Source: JARRJS01 sp037388885 (GTDB lineage: Bacteria > Gemmatimonadota > Gemmatimonadetes > Longimicrobiales > RSA9). Taken from it: a stretch of 40,209 nt of DNA. A program made the translations under genes and the position numbers. The notes below the pieces were generated by a model. It made no database searches, was not told where the DNA came from, and worked only from the letters and a program-made list of their open reading frames with translations. The stretch is taken from NCBI GenBank assembly GCA_037388885.1, contig JARRJS010000008.1, positions 1 to 40,209 of the forward strand, given 5' to 3'. The stretch's first letter is position 1; each line of letters opens with the position of its first letter. Shown in pieces: positions 1 through 8,253 of this stretch.

Positions 1-1946
1 GTGCGGTAGAAGGCACCGGACATGAGCTCCGGGTTGCGGCCCCGGGCGAAGTCGTACGTAGTGCGCGCGATGTCCCGGACCAGTGCATACCCGGCCCAGG
101 CGCGATGCGTCCGGTAGTTCGCCAGCGCGGTGAAGCCGGTCATGAACGGCCACACCGCCCCGTTGTTGTAATGCAGCGGCTGGTACAGCGGGTGCTTGGT
201 CGAGAGCAGGCGCGTACCCCAGTCGGTGGTCACGTCAGAGGCGGACAGGCGCCTGAGCATCCGGTCCGACCGCTCCGGGTTCAACGAACCGAAGGCCATG
301 GCTGTCGCAGGCCATACGGTCAGCGCGGCGTTCACGCGCAGCTGCGGCCGGCCCGCCGCCCGGCGGCTGCCGGCTGCCGCGGCACCATCCCCCTCCAGCA
401 GCGCGAAGGCGTAGATGCCCTCGTCGTCGAGCCAGAACTCCTTCTCCAAGGTGGCGTCGGCCCGTTTCAGGAGCGCGGCCGCCGAGTCGGCCAGCGCCGG
501 CTGCCCCATGTGCCGCGCCATGGCTTCCATGCCGGCGATTGACGAGACCCAGACACCTGCCAGGTAGACGTCGGTGTGCAGGGCCTCTCCCAGCCCGCCC
601 ACCTCGATGGCGCCCGCGCCGGCCGCCGGGTTCTCCATGAGTCCGTCGCCGTCCGTGTCCGTGGCCTTCGACCAGTGGAACGCCTTCAGGATCTGCGGCC
701 AGTGCCCGCGCAGGAAGGCGTCATCTCCACTGGCCAGCCAGTAGCGGTAGCAGGCCAGCAGCCAGAACGGCGTCGTGTCGCCGTGGAAGTAGGTATAGGG
801 ATACTCCTAGAACCACGGCAGGCGCCCGGCGGCCTGGGAGATCTCGTGTGGGATCTTGCCGTCGGCCCGCTGGTAGCGCGCCGAAAAGCTGAGGCCCTGA
901 CGCACCAGGTCCAGCTGGCCCAGCCCATCCATGGCGAACGAGTTGATCGCTGCATCCTCGCCAAAGAACCAGCCGAAGCCGGGTCGATGGTTGCCGGGCC
1001 CTGAAGGCCCGAAGCCGGCCACGAGCCCGCAGCCCAGGTCCGGGTTGCACACCAGCTGCTGGTCCAGGTTGACCTTGGCCCATTCCAGCGCGCGATCCAG
1101 GTCCGGCGATGGGGATGTCAGCGACAACTCGTCTTCGCGCACGCTGTCATAATGGGCCACCTTCTCTTCTACGTAGCGTTGCGCGTCGGCCAGGATATGG
1201 TCGTAGACAGCCTCCACCGAGTCCTGAGGCGCCGCACCGCCCGCCACGACGATGGGGATCAGCTCGCGGCTCGTGCGCGCCGTGTCGAACCGCATCAAGA
1301 ACTGCGAGGGCCGTGTGGGCGCGCTGTGCGCCGGCTGTGACGTGCCCGAGACGGCGAACGGCGACCCGATCAGCGCGTTGTAGTGGTGCACGCCGCCCTG
1401 CGAGAGCAGGAACGCCTTCCGCTCCGGCAGCCAGCTCGTGTACTGCCCGCCGAACGAGCCGGGCCATGCCAGGTTGAAGTCGGAGCGCATGCGCACATAC
1501 ACGTCCAGCGGCCGCACCGTCTCGACGTCCAGCAGGATGAGCACGCCGGGCTCGTGCAGCGGCACCGTCACCCGCTCGCGCACCGTGAACGTGGCGTGGG
1601 AGTAAACGATGGTGACGCCTTCGGGGCGCACCACCACGCGCCGTGCGACGGATGCTCCGTCCAGCGGCTCGTCGTAATCGGGGATGCCGAACGCCAGATG
1701 CAGGTTCTCCACCAATTCCAGCGGCCAGGTCCAGACCTCGAACGCGCCCGTCTCATCGCCGAACACCGCCGCCCGCCGGCCCATGTCACCCACGTAGAAG
1801 CCGGGTCGTGCGGCGCCTTCGAGCTGGTTCGGGTCCGTGGGCTCGGCGAAGCGTGGCACCCCGTTCGCCGTCTGGGCAGCAGCGCCGATGGGGCCTGCGA
1901 GAACGAGCAGGACGACGATGGCTGGGTACTGTAACGACCGTGGCAT
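1..1946 (-). pseudogene. Secreted six-hairpin glycosidase (glycogen-debranching-like), interrupted by an amber codon, 3' end off the left edge
   Basis: An N-terminal signal peptide (hydrophobic stretch at about residues 9-24 followed by AAAQT) starts at an ATG at 1946, with GGGAG six bases upstream. The first 379 codons encode a beta-rich domain and the start of an alpha/alpha-barrel (motif FGWFFGEDAAIN near residue 315), then a TAG stops the frame at 807-809. The same frame stays open for another 268 codons to the window edge and reads like the rest of the barrel (HGDTTPFWLLACYRYWLASG, GVWVSSIAGMEAMARHMG, HYNNGAVWPF). This architecture is typical of amylo-alpha-1,6-glucosidase/GH63-like (alpha/alpha)6 enzymes; the exact substrate cannot be read from sequence. 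The single stop with no frame change suggests a recent nonsense mutation or a base-calling error. It is divergent from the M28 peptidase gene. Confidence 0.7.
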
Positions 1947-1984
1947 GCGGAGCTCCCTGGCGCCGGGCATCGGTGGACTGCGCA

Positions 1985-2013
1985 AGCTTAACGCGCTGCT
2001 GCAGCCGTCTCAA
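1985..2013 (-). promoter_or_regulatory. Candidate sigma-70 promoter for the glycosidase
   Basis: On the minus strand TTGAGA (2008-2013) and TAAGCT (1985-1990) are separated by 17 bases and lie 39 bases upstream of the start codon at 1946. The -35 is a five-of-six match; the -10 is weak. Confidence 0.3.
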
Positions 2014-2095
2014 CACCCTTTTCACGCCGCGGCAACCCTGCCATCGTTCTGCACGGTGCCGACTCGCGGCCGTGCCGCTTCCAAGACGACGAACC

Positions 2096-3643
2096 ATGCA
2101 ACGCGCTCTGCGTAAGGCAAGTTTCATCGCCCTGCTGTGCCCCGCGTGGCTGGCCGCCCAACAGGGAACACACTCCCCAGCGGCGGCCTTTCATCACGCC
2201 ACCGCCCCCGCCCGTGCGACGGCCATCGACACCATGGCGCTGCGGGCCTACACTTTCTTCCTGTCCGGGGATGTGCTGGAGGGCCGCGCCGCCGGCACCC
2301 GGGGAGCCCGCGCCGCGGCCCTCTACATCGAGGCGCAGCTGAGACGCCTTGGGCTCGAGCCGGCCTTCCGGGGCCACTACAGACAGGACGTGCCCCTGGC
2401 GCACTTTACCGTGGACGACGAGCAGACGACCCTCACGGTCGCCGATCGCGACACTACCGTCTTCCGGACAGGTGCCGACTTCGTGATCATCGGCGGGGCG
2501 CGTCCGGCCTATCGCGGTTTCTCGGGCTCCCTGGTCTTTCTGGGCGTACCGGGAACCGCGATGCGCCACCGGGACCGCGGCCACTCGCTGGACGGCAGGA
2601 TCGTGGTGCTCCTCGGCCTGCCGGGCATGGACGCACCGAGCCTCGTCCCCGACTGGATCCGCCGGGGCGCCAAGGGTGCCCTGCTGCTCGTGCCGGACTC
2701 GGTCATGTGGGAACGGTTCTTGTCCGAGCGCTCCAACCGGCACGACTTCGTCGATGCGCCGGTGAACGACCCCATCTGGCAACCACGACTGCCCATGGTC
2801 GTCGCGGGGCCCCGGGTGTTCCGGCGGGTCATGGCGGGCGTGCCCGTGGACGTGGCCAGCCTGCGGGGCGCGAAGCCGTTCACCCCGGTCCCCATCGGGC
2901 GCAACGCACAGGTGCGGATCCAGGGCATGTTCGCGAAAACGCCCGGCCAGAACGTCGGCGGCGTGTTGCCGGGGAGCGAGACCGCACGGCGGGACGAATA
3001 CGTGGCCGTGACCGCGCATCTCGACCATCTCGGCATCATGCCGGGACTCTCCCCCGACAGCATCTTCAACGGCTTCTCCGACGACGCGGCCGGCGTCGCC
3101 ATGTCGCTGGCCATGGCCGAGTCCCTGCAGGGCGGCGCGCCCGACCGCTCGGTGTTGTTCCTCTACTTCACAGGTGAGGAGAAAGGCCTGCTCGGCTCCA
3201 CATACTACGCCACCGTCCCGGCCGTCCCGCTCCATCGCATGGTGGCCGTGGTGAACCTGGACGCGGGAGCGCCCCCGGCCACGTCGGTCCAGTGGCGCAT
3301 CGCGGGCGGAACCGTCTCCACCCTTGGCACGCTGGCCGACTCGCTCGTGCGGGCCCGGGGCTGGGTCGACACCCTCAGCGCCCCCCGGCCCAACGCAGAC
3401 TACTGGCCGTTCCTCGCGCGCGGTGTGCCTTCGATCTTCCCCATCCCGGAAAAGAACTGGGAAGGCGTCAGCCCGGAGCGGAGGAAGGAGCTGCTGGACC
3501 GGTTCGAGCATTACCACGACCCGGCCGATGAATGGCACGCCGATTTCCCCTTCGTCGGCTTGCTGAACTACGCCTCCCTCGCCGAGCAGATCGTGCGCGC
3601 CGCGGCGAACGCAGCGCCCGCACCGCACATTACCGCGCCGTAG
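2096..3643 (+). CDS. Secreted M28-family zinc aminopeptidase
   Basis: 515 aa with a Sec signal peptide (MQRALRKASFIALLCPAWLAAQ). A PA-like insert (KGALLLVPDS region, residues about 180-250) precedes the M28 catalytic domain. Zinc-ligand motifs are visible: AHLDH (H308, D310), FSDDAAG (D329), TGEEKG (E361/E362), NLDAG (about 389) and a final His in HYHDPADEWH (about 475). M28 enzymes remove N-terminal residues from peptides; the signal peptide places this one outside the cytoplasm. The frame is open further upstream, but the signal peptide and the position after the divergent intergenic region favour the ATG at 2096, although its Shine-Dalgarno is weak. It fits with the other secreted peptidases in this window. 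Confidence 0.88.
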   Translation: MQRALRKASFIALLCPAWLAAQQGTHSPAAAFHHATAPARATAIDTMALRAYTFFLSGDVLEGRAAGTRGARAAALYIEAQLRRLGLEPAFRGHYRQDVPLAHFTVDDEQTTLTVADRDTTVFRTGADFVIIGGARPAYRGFSGSLVFLGVPGTAMRHRDRGHSLDGRIVVLLGLPGMDAPSLVPDWIRRGAKGALLLVPDSVMWERFLSERSNRHDFVDAPVNDPIWQPRLPMVVAGPRVFRRVMAGVPVDVASLRGAKPFTPVPIGRNAQVRIQGMFAKTPGQNVGGVLPGSETARRDEYVAVTAHLDHLGIMPGLSPDSIFNGFSDDAAGVAMSLAMAESLQGGAPDRSVLFLYFTGEEKGLLGSTYYATVPAVPLHRMVAVVNLDAGAPPATSVQWRIAGGTVSTLGTLADSLVRARGWVDTLSAPRPNADYWPFLARGVPSIFPIPEKNWEGVSPERRKELLDRFEHYHDPADEWHADFPFVGLLNYASLAEQIVRAAANAAPAPHITAP

Positions 3644-3831
3644 ACGGAGTTCGCCCGGCGCTCGACGCCCGACGACCGACGCTCAGCGACCGACGACCGC
3701 TGACCGTTGACCGCCGATCGTTCGTCGTGAACGCAGGTGATGCGAGGGAGTGGGGACCGCGACGCAGACGCAGAAGAAGGCGTTAGCCGAGCCTTCTACG
3801 CTGCCGCGAAGGGGAAGATGCTCCGGATGCG

Positions 3832-3864
3832 CGACGACCGCCGCGAGCTTCGCGGCGGTCGTCG
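3832..3864. terminator. Perfect 15-bp inverted repeat between convergent genes
   Basis: CGACGACCGCCGCGA (3832-3846), a GCT loop, and its exact reverse complement (3850-3864). It sits between the stop of the M28 gene and the stop of the DUF4097 gene at 3879. No T-run follows on either strand, so bidirectional termination is an inference. The preceding 3660-3740 holds imperfect GACCGACGACCG-type reiterations. Confidence 0.45.
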
Positions 3865-3878
3865 GTCGTCGGTCGAAT

Positions 3879-4667
3879 TCAGTGCCGCCGCAGCTCGATG
3901 CTGCCGTTGACGGTGCTGAAGGAGAGCTGCGGTCCGCCGTTTCCGATCTGGCCCCGGAGGTGACGGGGGCTCATGCGGCCCTGGATGGTGATGGGAAAGT
4001 CCGTCTCGATGTGGCCGTTCACCGTCCGTGCGTCGAAGTCCGCGTTCAGGCCATCGGGCATGGTGACCCTGATGCTGCCGTTCACCGTGGAGAAGTCCAA
4101 CCCGTGAGGTGGAGCGGACGCGCCGAGCGTAGCCGTGACAGAGCCGTTGACCGTCTCGGCCTCGGCGTAGCCGCCGGCCTCGACGTCCACGTTGCCGTTC
4201 ACGGTGTGGGCGTAAACGTTTGCCTGCACGCTCTTCACGTCGACGCCGCCGTTGACGGTACGGCCCACGAAGTCGACGCCGTCGGGCACCTGAACCGTGA
4301 AGTCCACCTTGACGTCGTTGTCATGCACGCTCATGTGCCCGCCTTCGCCCGGTTCGCACGCGTTCTCCTGGCGTGCCCGTCGGGGGGTCGGGTACACGGC
4401 ACAGATGGTGACGTTGCCGTCGTGCTGGACCACTTCGATCTTGACGTCCGCCGGGTCGTCCCGGCGGCCGTGCTTGTCGGCGACGACCGCGGCCATGTTC
4501 CCATCGGCGCGCTGGGCGTAGATCTTACCGTTGACCCCTTTGATTTCGAGGCTCTTGCCCGCGGCGATCCGACCGCGCCACTGGAAGTCCTGCTGGGCAG
4601 CCGCGGGCAGCGTGCCCAGCGCAGCGAATGCCGTCAAGGCAACCAGGGTCCTGACCTTGCTTCTCAT
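3879..4667 (-). CDS. Exported DUF4097-family beta-helix protein (second copy)
   Basis: 262 aa. The ATG at 4667 follows GAGG at suitable spacing and begins a signal peptide (MRSKVRTLVALTAFAALG, then AAAQQ). An upstream in-frame start overlapping the previous stop (ATGA at 4697-4700) exists but has no better ribosome site. The mature part is built of degenerate beta-helix rungs, each with a TVNG motif (RTVNG, HTVNG, ETVNG, STVNG, RTVNG, STVNG), ending SFSTVNGSIELRRH. DUF4097/adhesin-like beta-helix proteins have no established enzymatic role. It is the last gene of the sigma/anti-sigma operon, so it is probably an envelope protein controlled by that ECF system. Confidence 0.82.
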   Translation of the reverse strand: MRSKVRTLVALTAFAALGTLPAAAQQDFQWRGRIAAGKSLEIKGVNGKIYAQRADGNMAAVVADKHGRRDDPADVKIEVVQHDGNVTICAVYPTPRRARQENACEPGEGGHMSVHDNDVKVDFTVQVPDGVDFVGRTVNGGVDVKSVQANVYAHTVNGNVDVEAGGYAEAETVNGSVTATLGASAPPHGLDFSTVNGSIRVTMPDGLNADFDARTVNGHIETDFPITIQGRMSPRHLRGQIGNGGPQLSFSTVNGSIELRRH

Positions 4668-4696
4668 GTGTGCCTCGCTCGTTCGTGGATCCCGCG

Positions 4697-5536
4697 TCAT
4701 GAGCCGGGCCTGCGCACGCGCACCGAGCCGTTGAAGGAGCTCAGTGAGATGCTGGCGCTGCCGTTGCCCAGCGTGAAGGTGAATTCCCTGTCCTCCGTCG
4801 AACCGATCATGCGCACCGGGTAGTCGGCCTGGAAATCACCCTGGTACGTGGACACCCGGATCGTCGCGTTGGCGTCCCGGGGCACGCCGATCGCGACATC
4901 GCCGCTGTGCGTGGTCAGGGTGTAGTGGCCGTTCGCCCGGATGGTGCCTTCGTACTTCAGGTCGCCGGTCACGGCTTCCGCCGAGACGTTGCCCGAGCGC
5001 ATGTCCGTCATGGTGATGTCGCCGTTCACGGTCTCTGCCCGGACGTCGCCGTCCACGTTGTCAAGCGTGATGTCCTCGCTCACCGTTCCGGCATTGACCC
5101 GCGCGTGCGCGTTGCTCAGCTCGATCTCGCCGTGCACGGTGCGCAGGTTCACGTAGCCCGACCCGCCCTCCACCGTGATGTCACCGTTCAGGGTCTGGAC
5201 ATCCACTTCGGCGCCGGCTCCCTGGATATCCACTTCGGTGTCCATGCCGTTCAGACGGATCGCCATATCCCGTGGCACGGTCAGCTCGAGGTCGATGGAG
5301 TGCTCGGTCCAATCGCGCGGCCGCACCTGCAACACGGAACCCGTCCGCTCGATGCGCAACGCACCCCGCTCATCGTCCGTAGAGACGCGCACGGCGTTGC
5401 GGTCCCAGGTCCGGATCACCACGTCGCCGCGCCGGCTGGTCAACTCGAGGCGAGCGCCCTGCGGCACGGTCACCGTGGTGTCCGCCCGCTGAGGCGCCGC
5501 GGCCAGAAGCATCGCGAGCATCATATGTGTCAGCAT
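4697..5536 (-). CDS. Exported DUF4097-family beta-helix protein (first copy)
   Basis: 279 aa, with a short signal peptide (MLTHMMLAMLLAAAPQ) and a good AGGAGA ribosome site before the ATG at 5536. It carries the same repeating rung pattern as its downstream paralogue but with varied signatures (TLNGDITV, TVHGEIEL, TVSEDITL, TVNGDITM, THSGDVAI, SFNGSVRV). The two copies share architecture and C-terminal ending (SSFNGSVRVRR here, STVNGSIELRR in the other) and appear to be a tandem duplication. It lies 12 bases after the anti-sigma gene. Its role is unknown; a cell-surface or periplasmic structural/sensing protein is the likely guess. Confidence 0.83.
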   Translation of the reverse strand: MLTHMMLAMLLAAAPQRADTTVTVPQGARLELTSRRGDVVIRTWDRNAVRVSTDDERGALRIERTGSVLQVRPRDWTEHSIDLELTVPRDMAIRLNGMDTEVDIQGAGAEVDVQTLNGDITVEGGSGYVNLRTVHGEIELSNAHARVNAGTVSEDITLDNVDGDVRAETVNGDITMTDMRSGNVSAEAVTGDLKYEGTIRANGHYTLTTHSGDVAIGVPRDANATIRVSTYQGDFQADYPVRMIGSTEDREFTFTLGNGSASISLSSFNGSVRVRRPGS

Positions 5537-5548
5537 GGTTCTCCTGCC

Positions 5549-6247
5549 TTACGAAGTCGTGCCCGCCAGCGCCGTCGCCCGGCGGAGCAGATCCACCTTC
5601 TGCTGCATGGCCCGCGCGAGCGACGTGCTCAGGTACGTGCTCGACGGATCCGCCGCCAGGGCGGCCCGCGCGTCTGCGATGGCACGATCGATGATCTTCA
5701 GGTTCTCCTCCACCACCCGCACCGTCACCGTGTCCAATTGCGGCCGGCGCGCCACCAGCTCCTGCTCCAGGCTGCGCACCGTCGCATCGTAGCTGGCGAA
5801 CTGGATCGAGCCCGCCGGACCCGCCGCCGCGGCCGGCGCCGACGCGACCTGCGAGGCCGGACCGCCCAGACCGTTCACGACGGCCCACACCGCTGCACCG
5901 CTCAGCAGCATGAGCACCACGGCCGCTGCCGCCAGCTGTGGCAGCGTGAACGCGAACCGGCGACGCGCCGCCGGGCGACGCTCGGCCAGATCGATCACGC
6001 CCCCGTCGTCGTCCGTCTCCGCCAGCTCGGCCCGCGACCGCAGCTGCGCCGCGATGCCCGGCCACAGATCCGTCGCCGGCGCCCGATCCTCCAGCGCCGC
6101 CGCCTGCGCCTTCACGGCGCGCAGCTCCTCCAGCGTTGCCGCGCATTCCACACAGCCCGCCAGGTGCGTTTCCAGAGCCGCGCGCTCCTCCGGCGCTAGC
6201 TCGTCGTCCAGGTACTCGGACAGCCGGTCCGTCCAGCGGTCGCTCAC
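5549..6247 (-). CDS. Zinc-binding anti-sigma factor, single transmembrane segment
   Basis: 232 aa. The N-terminus is a ZAS/zf-HC2 anti-sigma domain with the H28-x3-C32-x2-C35 motif (THLAGCVEC). A transmembrane helix follows at about residues 103-124, then an Ala/Gly/Pro-rich linker and a helical, probably coiled-coil extracytoplasmic tail (about 150-232). Proteins of this type hold an ECF sigma factor inactive at the membrane until a periplasmic signal is received. The gene begins nine bases after the ECF sigma factor stop, the normal partner arrangement, and is followed by the two DUF4097 genes. Confidence 0.88.
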   Translation of the reverse strand: MSDRWTDRLSEYLDDELAPEERAALETHLAGCVECAATLEELRAVKAQAAALEDRAPATDLWPGIAAQLRSRAELAETDDDGGVIDLAERRPAARRRFAFTLPQLAAAAVVLMLLSGAAVWAVVNGLGGPASQVASAPAAAAGPAGSIQFASYDATVRSLEQELVARRPQLDTVTVRVVEENLKIIDRAIADARAALAADPSSTYLSTSLARAMQQKVDLLRRATALAGTTS

Positions 6248-6256
6248 TTCGCCCTC

Positions 6257-6811
6257 CTATCGCAAATGCGCACGCAACGTCATGCGCGCCTCGTGCAGCT
6301 GAGACTTCGACGTGCCCGCGGTGATGCCCAGCATGTCCGCGATCTCCCGGTGTTTGTAGCCTTCCACGTCGTGTAGCACGAACACCTCCCGGGCTCGCGG
6401 CGGCAGCTGCTCCAGCGCCACCTCCATGTCCATCCGCACATCCACCCGCGTCCGCGGCGCCGCCGCACCGTCCAGCACATGGTCCGCCTGCCGGAACCGA
6501 TCCCACCGCTTCCCCGCCTTGGCGCGCCGTGCCAGAATCACGTTTACCGCCAGTCGATACAGCCAGGTCGAGAACTGGGCATTGCCCCGGAACGTGTACA
6601 GCTTCTCCCATACCCGCACGAACACGTCCTGCGTGACATCGTCCGCCAACTCCGATCCGATCATGCGACACGCCAGCGTGTGCACGCGCGGCACGTGCCG
6701 TCGATACAGGCGCTCGAACGCCACGGTGTCTCCTCCCACCGCCAGCGCGATGTCGGCCGCGTCGTTCACGCTGCCCCTTCCGGATGCCGGCACCGTTCGT
6801 GTCATCGTCAT
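6257..6811 (-). CDS. ECF RNA polymerase sigma factor (partner of the adjacent anti-sigma factor)
   Basis: 184 aa. Sigma region 2 (about residues 30-90: AFERLYRRHVPRVHTLA, DDVTQDVFVRVWEK, FSTWLYRLAVNVIL) and region 4 (about 125-180: LEQLPPRAREVFVLHDVEG, HREIADMLGITAGTSKSQLH) are present and region 3 is absent, as in ECF sigma-70 proteins. The ATG at 6811 has AAGGGG five bases upstream; an ATG two codons later is also possible. It heads the operon sigma, anti-sigma, two DUF4097 proteins. CGTATCT just upstream of the ribosome site, with AAC 15 bases before it, resembles an ECF autoregulated promoter but leaves a very short leader, so I do not annotate it. Confidence 0.9.
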   Translation of the reverse strand: MTMTRTVPASGRGSVNDAADIALAVGGDTVAFERLYRRHVPRVHTLACRMIGSELADDVTQDVFVRVWEKLYTFRGNAQFSTWLYRLAVNVILARRAKAGKRWDRFRQADHVLDGAAAPRTRVDVRMDMEVALEQLPPRAREVFVLHDVEGYKHREIADMLGITAGTSKSQLHEARMTLRAHLR

Positions 6812-6920
6812 CTCGACCCCTTAGATACGGGGCCGGGGACGATGGTTGGGAACGCCGACAAGGTGCGCACGCCGAGGCCCGGGGGAAAGCATCCTGTGGG
6901 CAGCGGGGGCCCCCCGGACA

Positions 6921-6960
6921 GAAAAACCGCCCGGGGCCTCGAAAAGGCGCCCGGGCGGTT
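6921..6960 (-). terminator. Rho-independent terminator of the second ECF sigma gene
   Basis: Read on the minus strand: AACCGCCCGGGCGCC, a seven-base loop TTTTCGA, and GGCCCCGGGCGGTT running into TTTC. The stem is long and GC-rich with one unpaired position, and it starts 24 bases after the TAG at 6984. Confidence 0.85.
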
Positions 6961-6983
6961 GGGATACGAAAACTCGTGCGGGT

Positions 6984-7607
6984 CTAGTTGAGCAACGGCT
7001 CGATCTTCTCTGCGAAGCTGGTACGCGCGCGGTGCAGACGGCTCTTCACAGTACCCAGGTTCACGCCCGTGATCTCGGCGATCTCCTCGTAGCTCTTGCC
7101 TTCCAGCTCCCGAAGACGGAACACCAGCTGGTGGTGCTCCGGCAGCGTCTCCACCGTCTCCTCCACGATCTCCCGCAGGTAACGGTGCCGATACAGACGG
7201 TCCGGCTCCATCGTCGAGTCCTCGAACTGCAGCGGCCGGTGATCCGGCTCCCAGTGCGTCGTGAGCTTCTGGAAAAGCACCAGCGGACTGCGCGACCGGT
7301 TGCGTAGCTCGTTCTTCGACAAGTTCGCGCAGATCGTGTAGATCCACGTCGAAAACTTCTTCGTCTGGTCAAATCGATGGAGGTGTCGCGTCACCCGGAT
7401 AAACGCCTCCTGCACCAGGTCTTCCGCCCGGTCCCGATCGCCCGTCTTCCGCCCGATGAAATGGACAAGTCGATCCCGGTACCGATCATACAGCTCCGAG
7501 AACGCCATGGGGTGACCATCCAGGTGCGCCTGCACGAGCTCGCTGTCGCTCATCGCCTCGAGCGACTTCACGTGCTCCTGATCCTGATCCAACATCACAG
7601 TCGCCAT
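6984..7607 (-). CDS. ECF RNA polymerase sigma factor, stand-alone
   Basis: 207 aa. Region 2 (AFSELYDRYRDRLVHFIG, RAEDLVQEAFIRVTRHLHRF, FSTWIYTICANLSKNELRNR) and region 4 (TLPEHHQLVFRLRELEGKSY, EEIAEITGVNLGTVKSRLHR) are complete. The ATG at 7607 has AAAGGGA four bases upstream; the frame is open further upstream, but that extension (Arg/Gly-rich, no ribosome site) is not part of the family. No anti-sigma gene is adjacent, unlike the other sigma factor. The gene is monocistronic, closed by its own terminator. Confidence 0.9.
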   Translation of the reverse strand: MATVMLDQDQEHVKSLEAMSDSELVQAHLDGHPMAFSELYDRYRDRLVHFIGRKTGDRDRAEDLVQEAFIRVTRHLHRFDQTKKFSTWIYTICANLSKNELRNRSRSPLVLFQKLTTHWEPDHRPLQFEDSTMEPDRLYRHRYLREIVEETVETLPEHHQLVFRLRELEGKSYEEIAEITGVNLGTVKSRLHRARTSFAEKIEPLLN

Positions 7608-7774
7608 CGCGTCCCTTTCAAAAATGCGGGGGAGCCCGCAGGTGACACCGGTCTCCCCCGATGTTCTACGTCCGCCACCACACCCGGATCGCAGCCCGGG
7701 CTTGACGCCCTGTTCCAAGCGCCGTTGAAACATAACCCGCAGGTCAAGAACCTGCAAGGGCCGGGAACGCGTCC

Positions 7775-7803
7775 GTTATTGGCGCTTTTCAATTCCTGTT
7801 CAA
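7775..7803 (-). promoter_or_regulatory. Candidate promoter for the stand-alone ECF sigma gene
   Basis: On the minus strand TTGAAC (7798-7803), a 17-base spacer and AATAAC (7775-7780): four of six matches in each box. It would give a leader of about 160 bases. A GCAGGT/ACCTGC inverted repeat lies in that leader at about 7740-7756. Confidence 0.25.
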
Positions 7804-7827
7804 GAATGCAAACTGCGCGGCTCGCCG

Positions 7828-8244
7828 GTGCCCGTCCGGCCAATGGCGCTGTCGGTTTTGACCTGTTCCGTTGCCGTCTTCCGCCGGTGCAGCCCGCGGA
7901 TCCGGGACGTACACACGATGCTGTACCGGCGCGAACTGGTGAGCCCGGAGGCATCGGATGCCATGATGTCGGTGCTGCGTCACCAGTTTTACAGAGAAGG
8001 GCTCCCGCGACACCTGCCGCCGGGCGTCGAAGTCGCACACAAAACCGGCTCCCTGGCAGCGGACCGAAACGACTGTGGCGTGGTTTACGGACCGGCGCGC
8101 CCGTTCGTGATCTGCGTACTGACGAAAGCGAACGAGGACCGGCGCTGGACGCGTGACAATGCCGCAGAGCGGCTCATCGGCAACGTGACCCAGGTCGTGT
8201 ACCAGGCTCTGAACCCCACCACGACCGCCAACGGACCCGACTGA
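7828..8244 (+). pseudogene. C-terminal remnant of a class A beta-lactamase-like serine hydrolase
   Basis: The frame holds only the last third of the fold. From about 7912 onward it matches the class A end: a helix ending in LVSPEASDAMM, then VEVAHKTGSL with the KTG triad, NDCGVVYGP, and a closing helix (NVTQVVYQAL). The catalytic SxxK and SDN motifs that should lie about 150 and 100 residues earlier are absent; upstream sequence is the leader of the sigma gene. Residues before the ATG at 7918 do not resemble the family. A stable active enzyme is not possible from this fragment, so I call it a decayed gene. It is convergent with infC, with only 9 bases between the stops. Confidence 0.7.
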
Positions 8245-8253
8245 CGCGGCTCG

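Noticed and set aside
1988..3628. 546-codon antisense frame over the M28 gene
   Set aside because: Arg/His/Gly-rich composition and no recognisable domain; it mirrors the real gene's third-position GC.
5370..6671. 433-codon frame on the same strand as the anti-sigma and sigma genes
   Set aside because: It is another frame over proteins with clear domains; its product is Gly/Ala low complexity.
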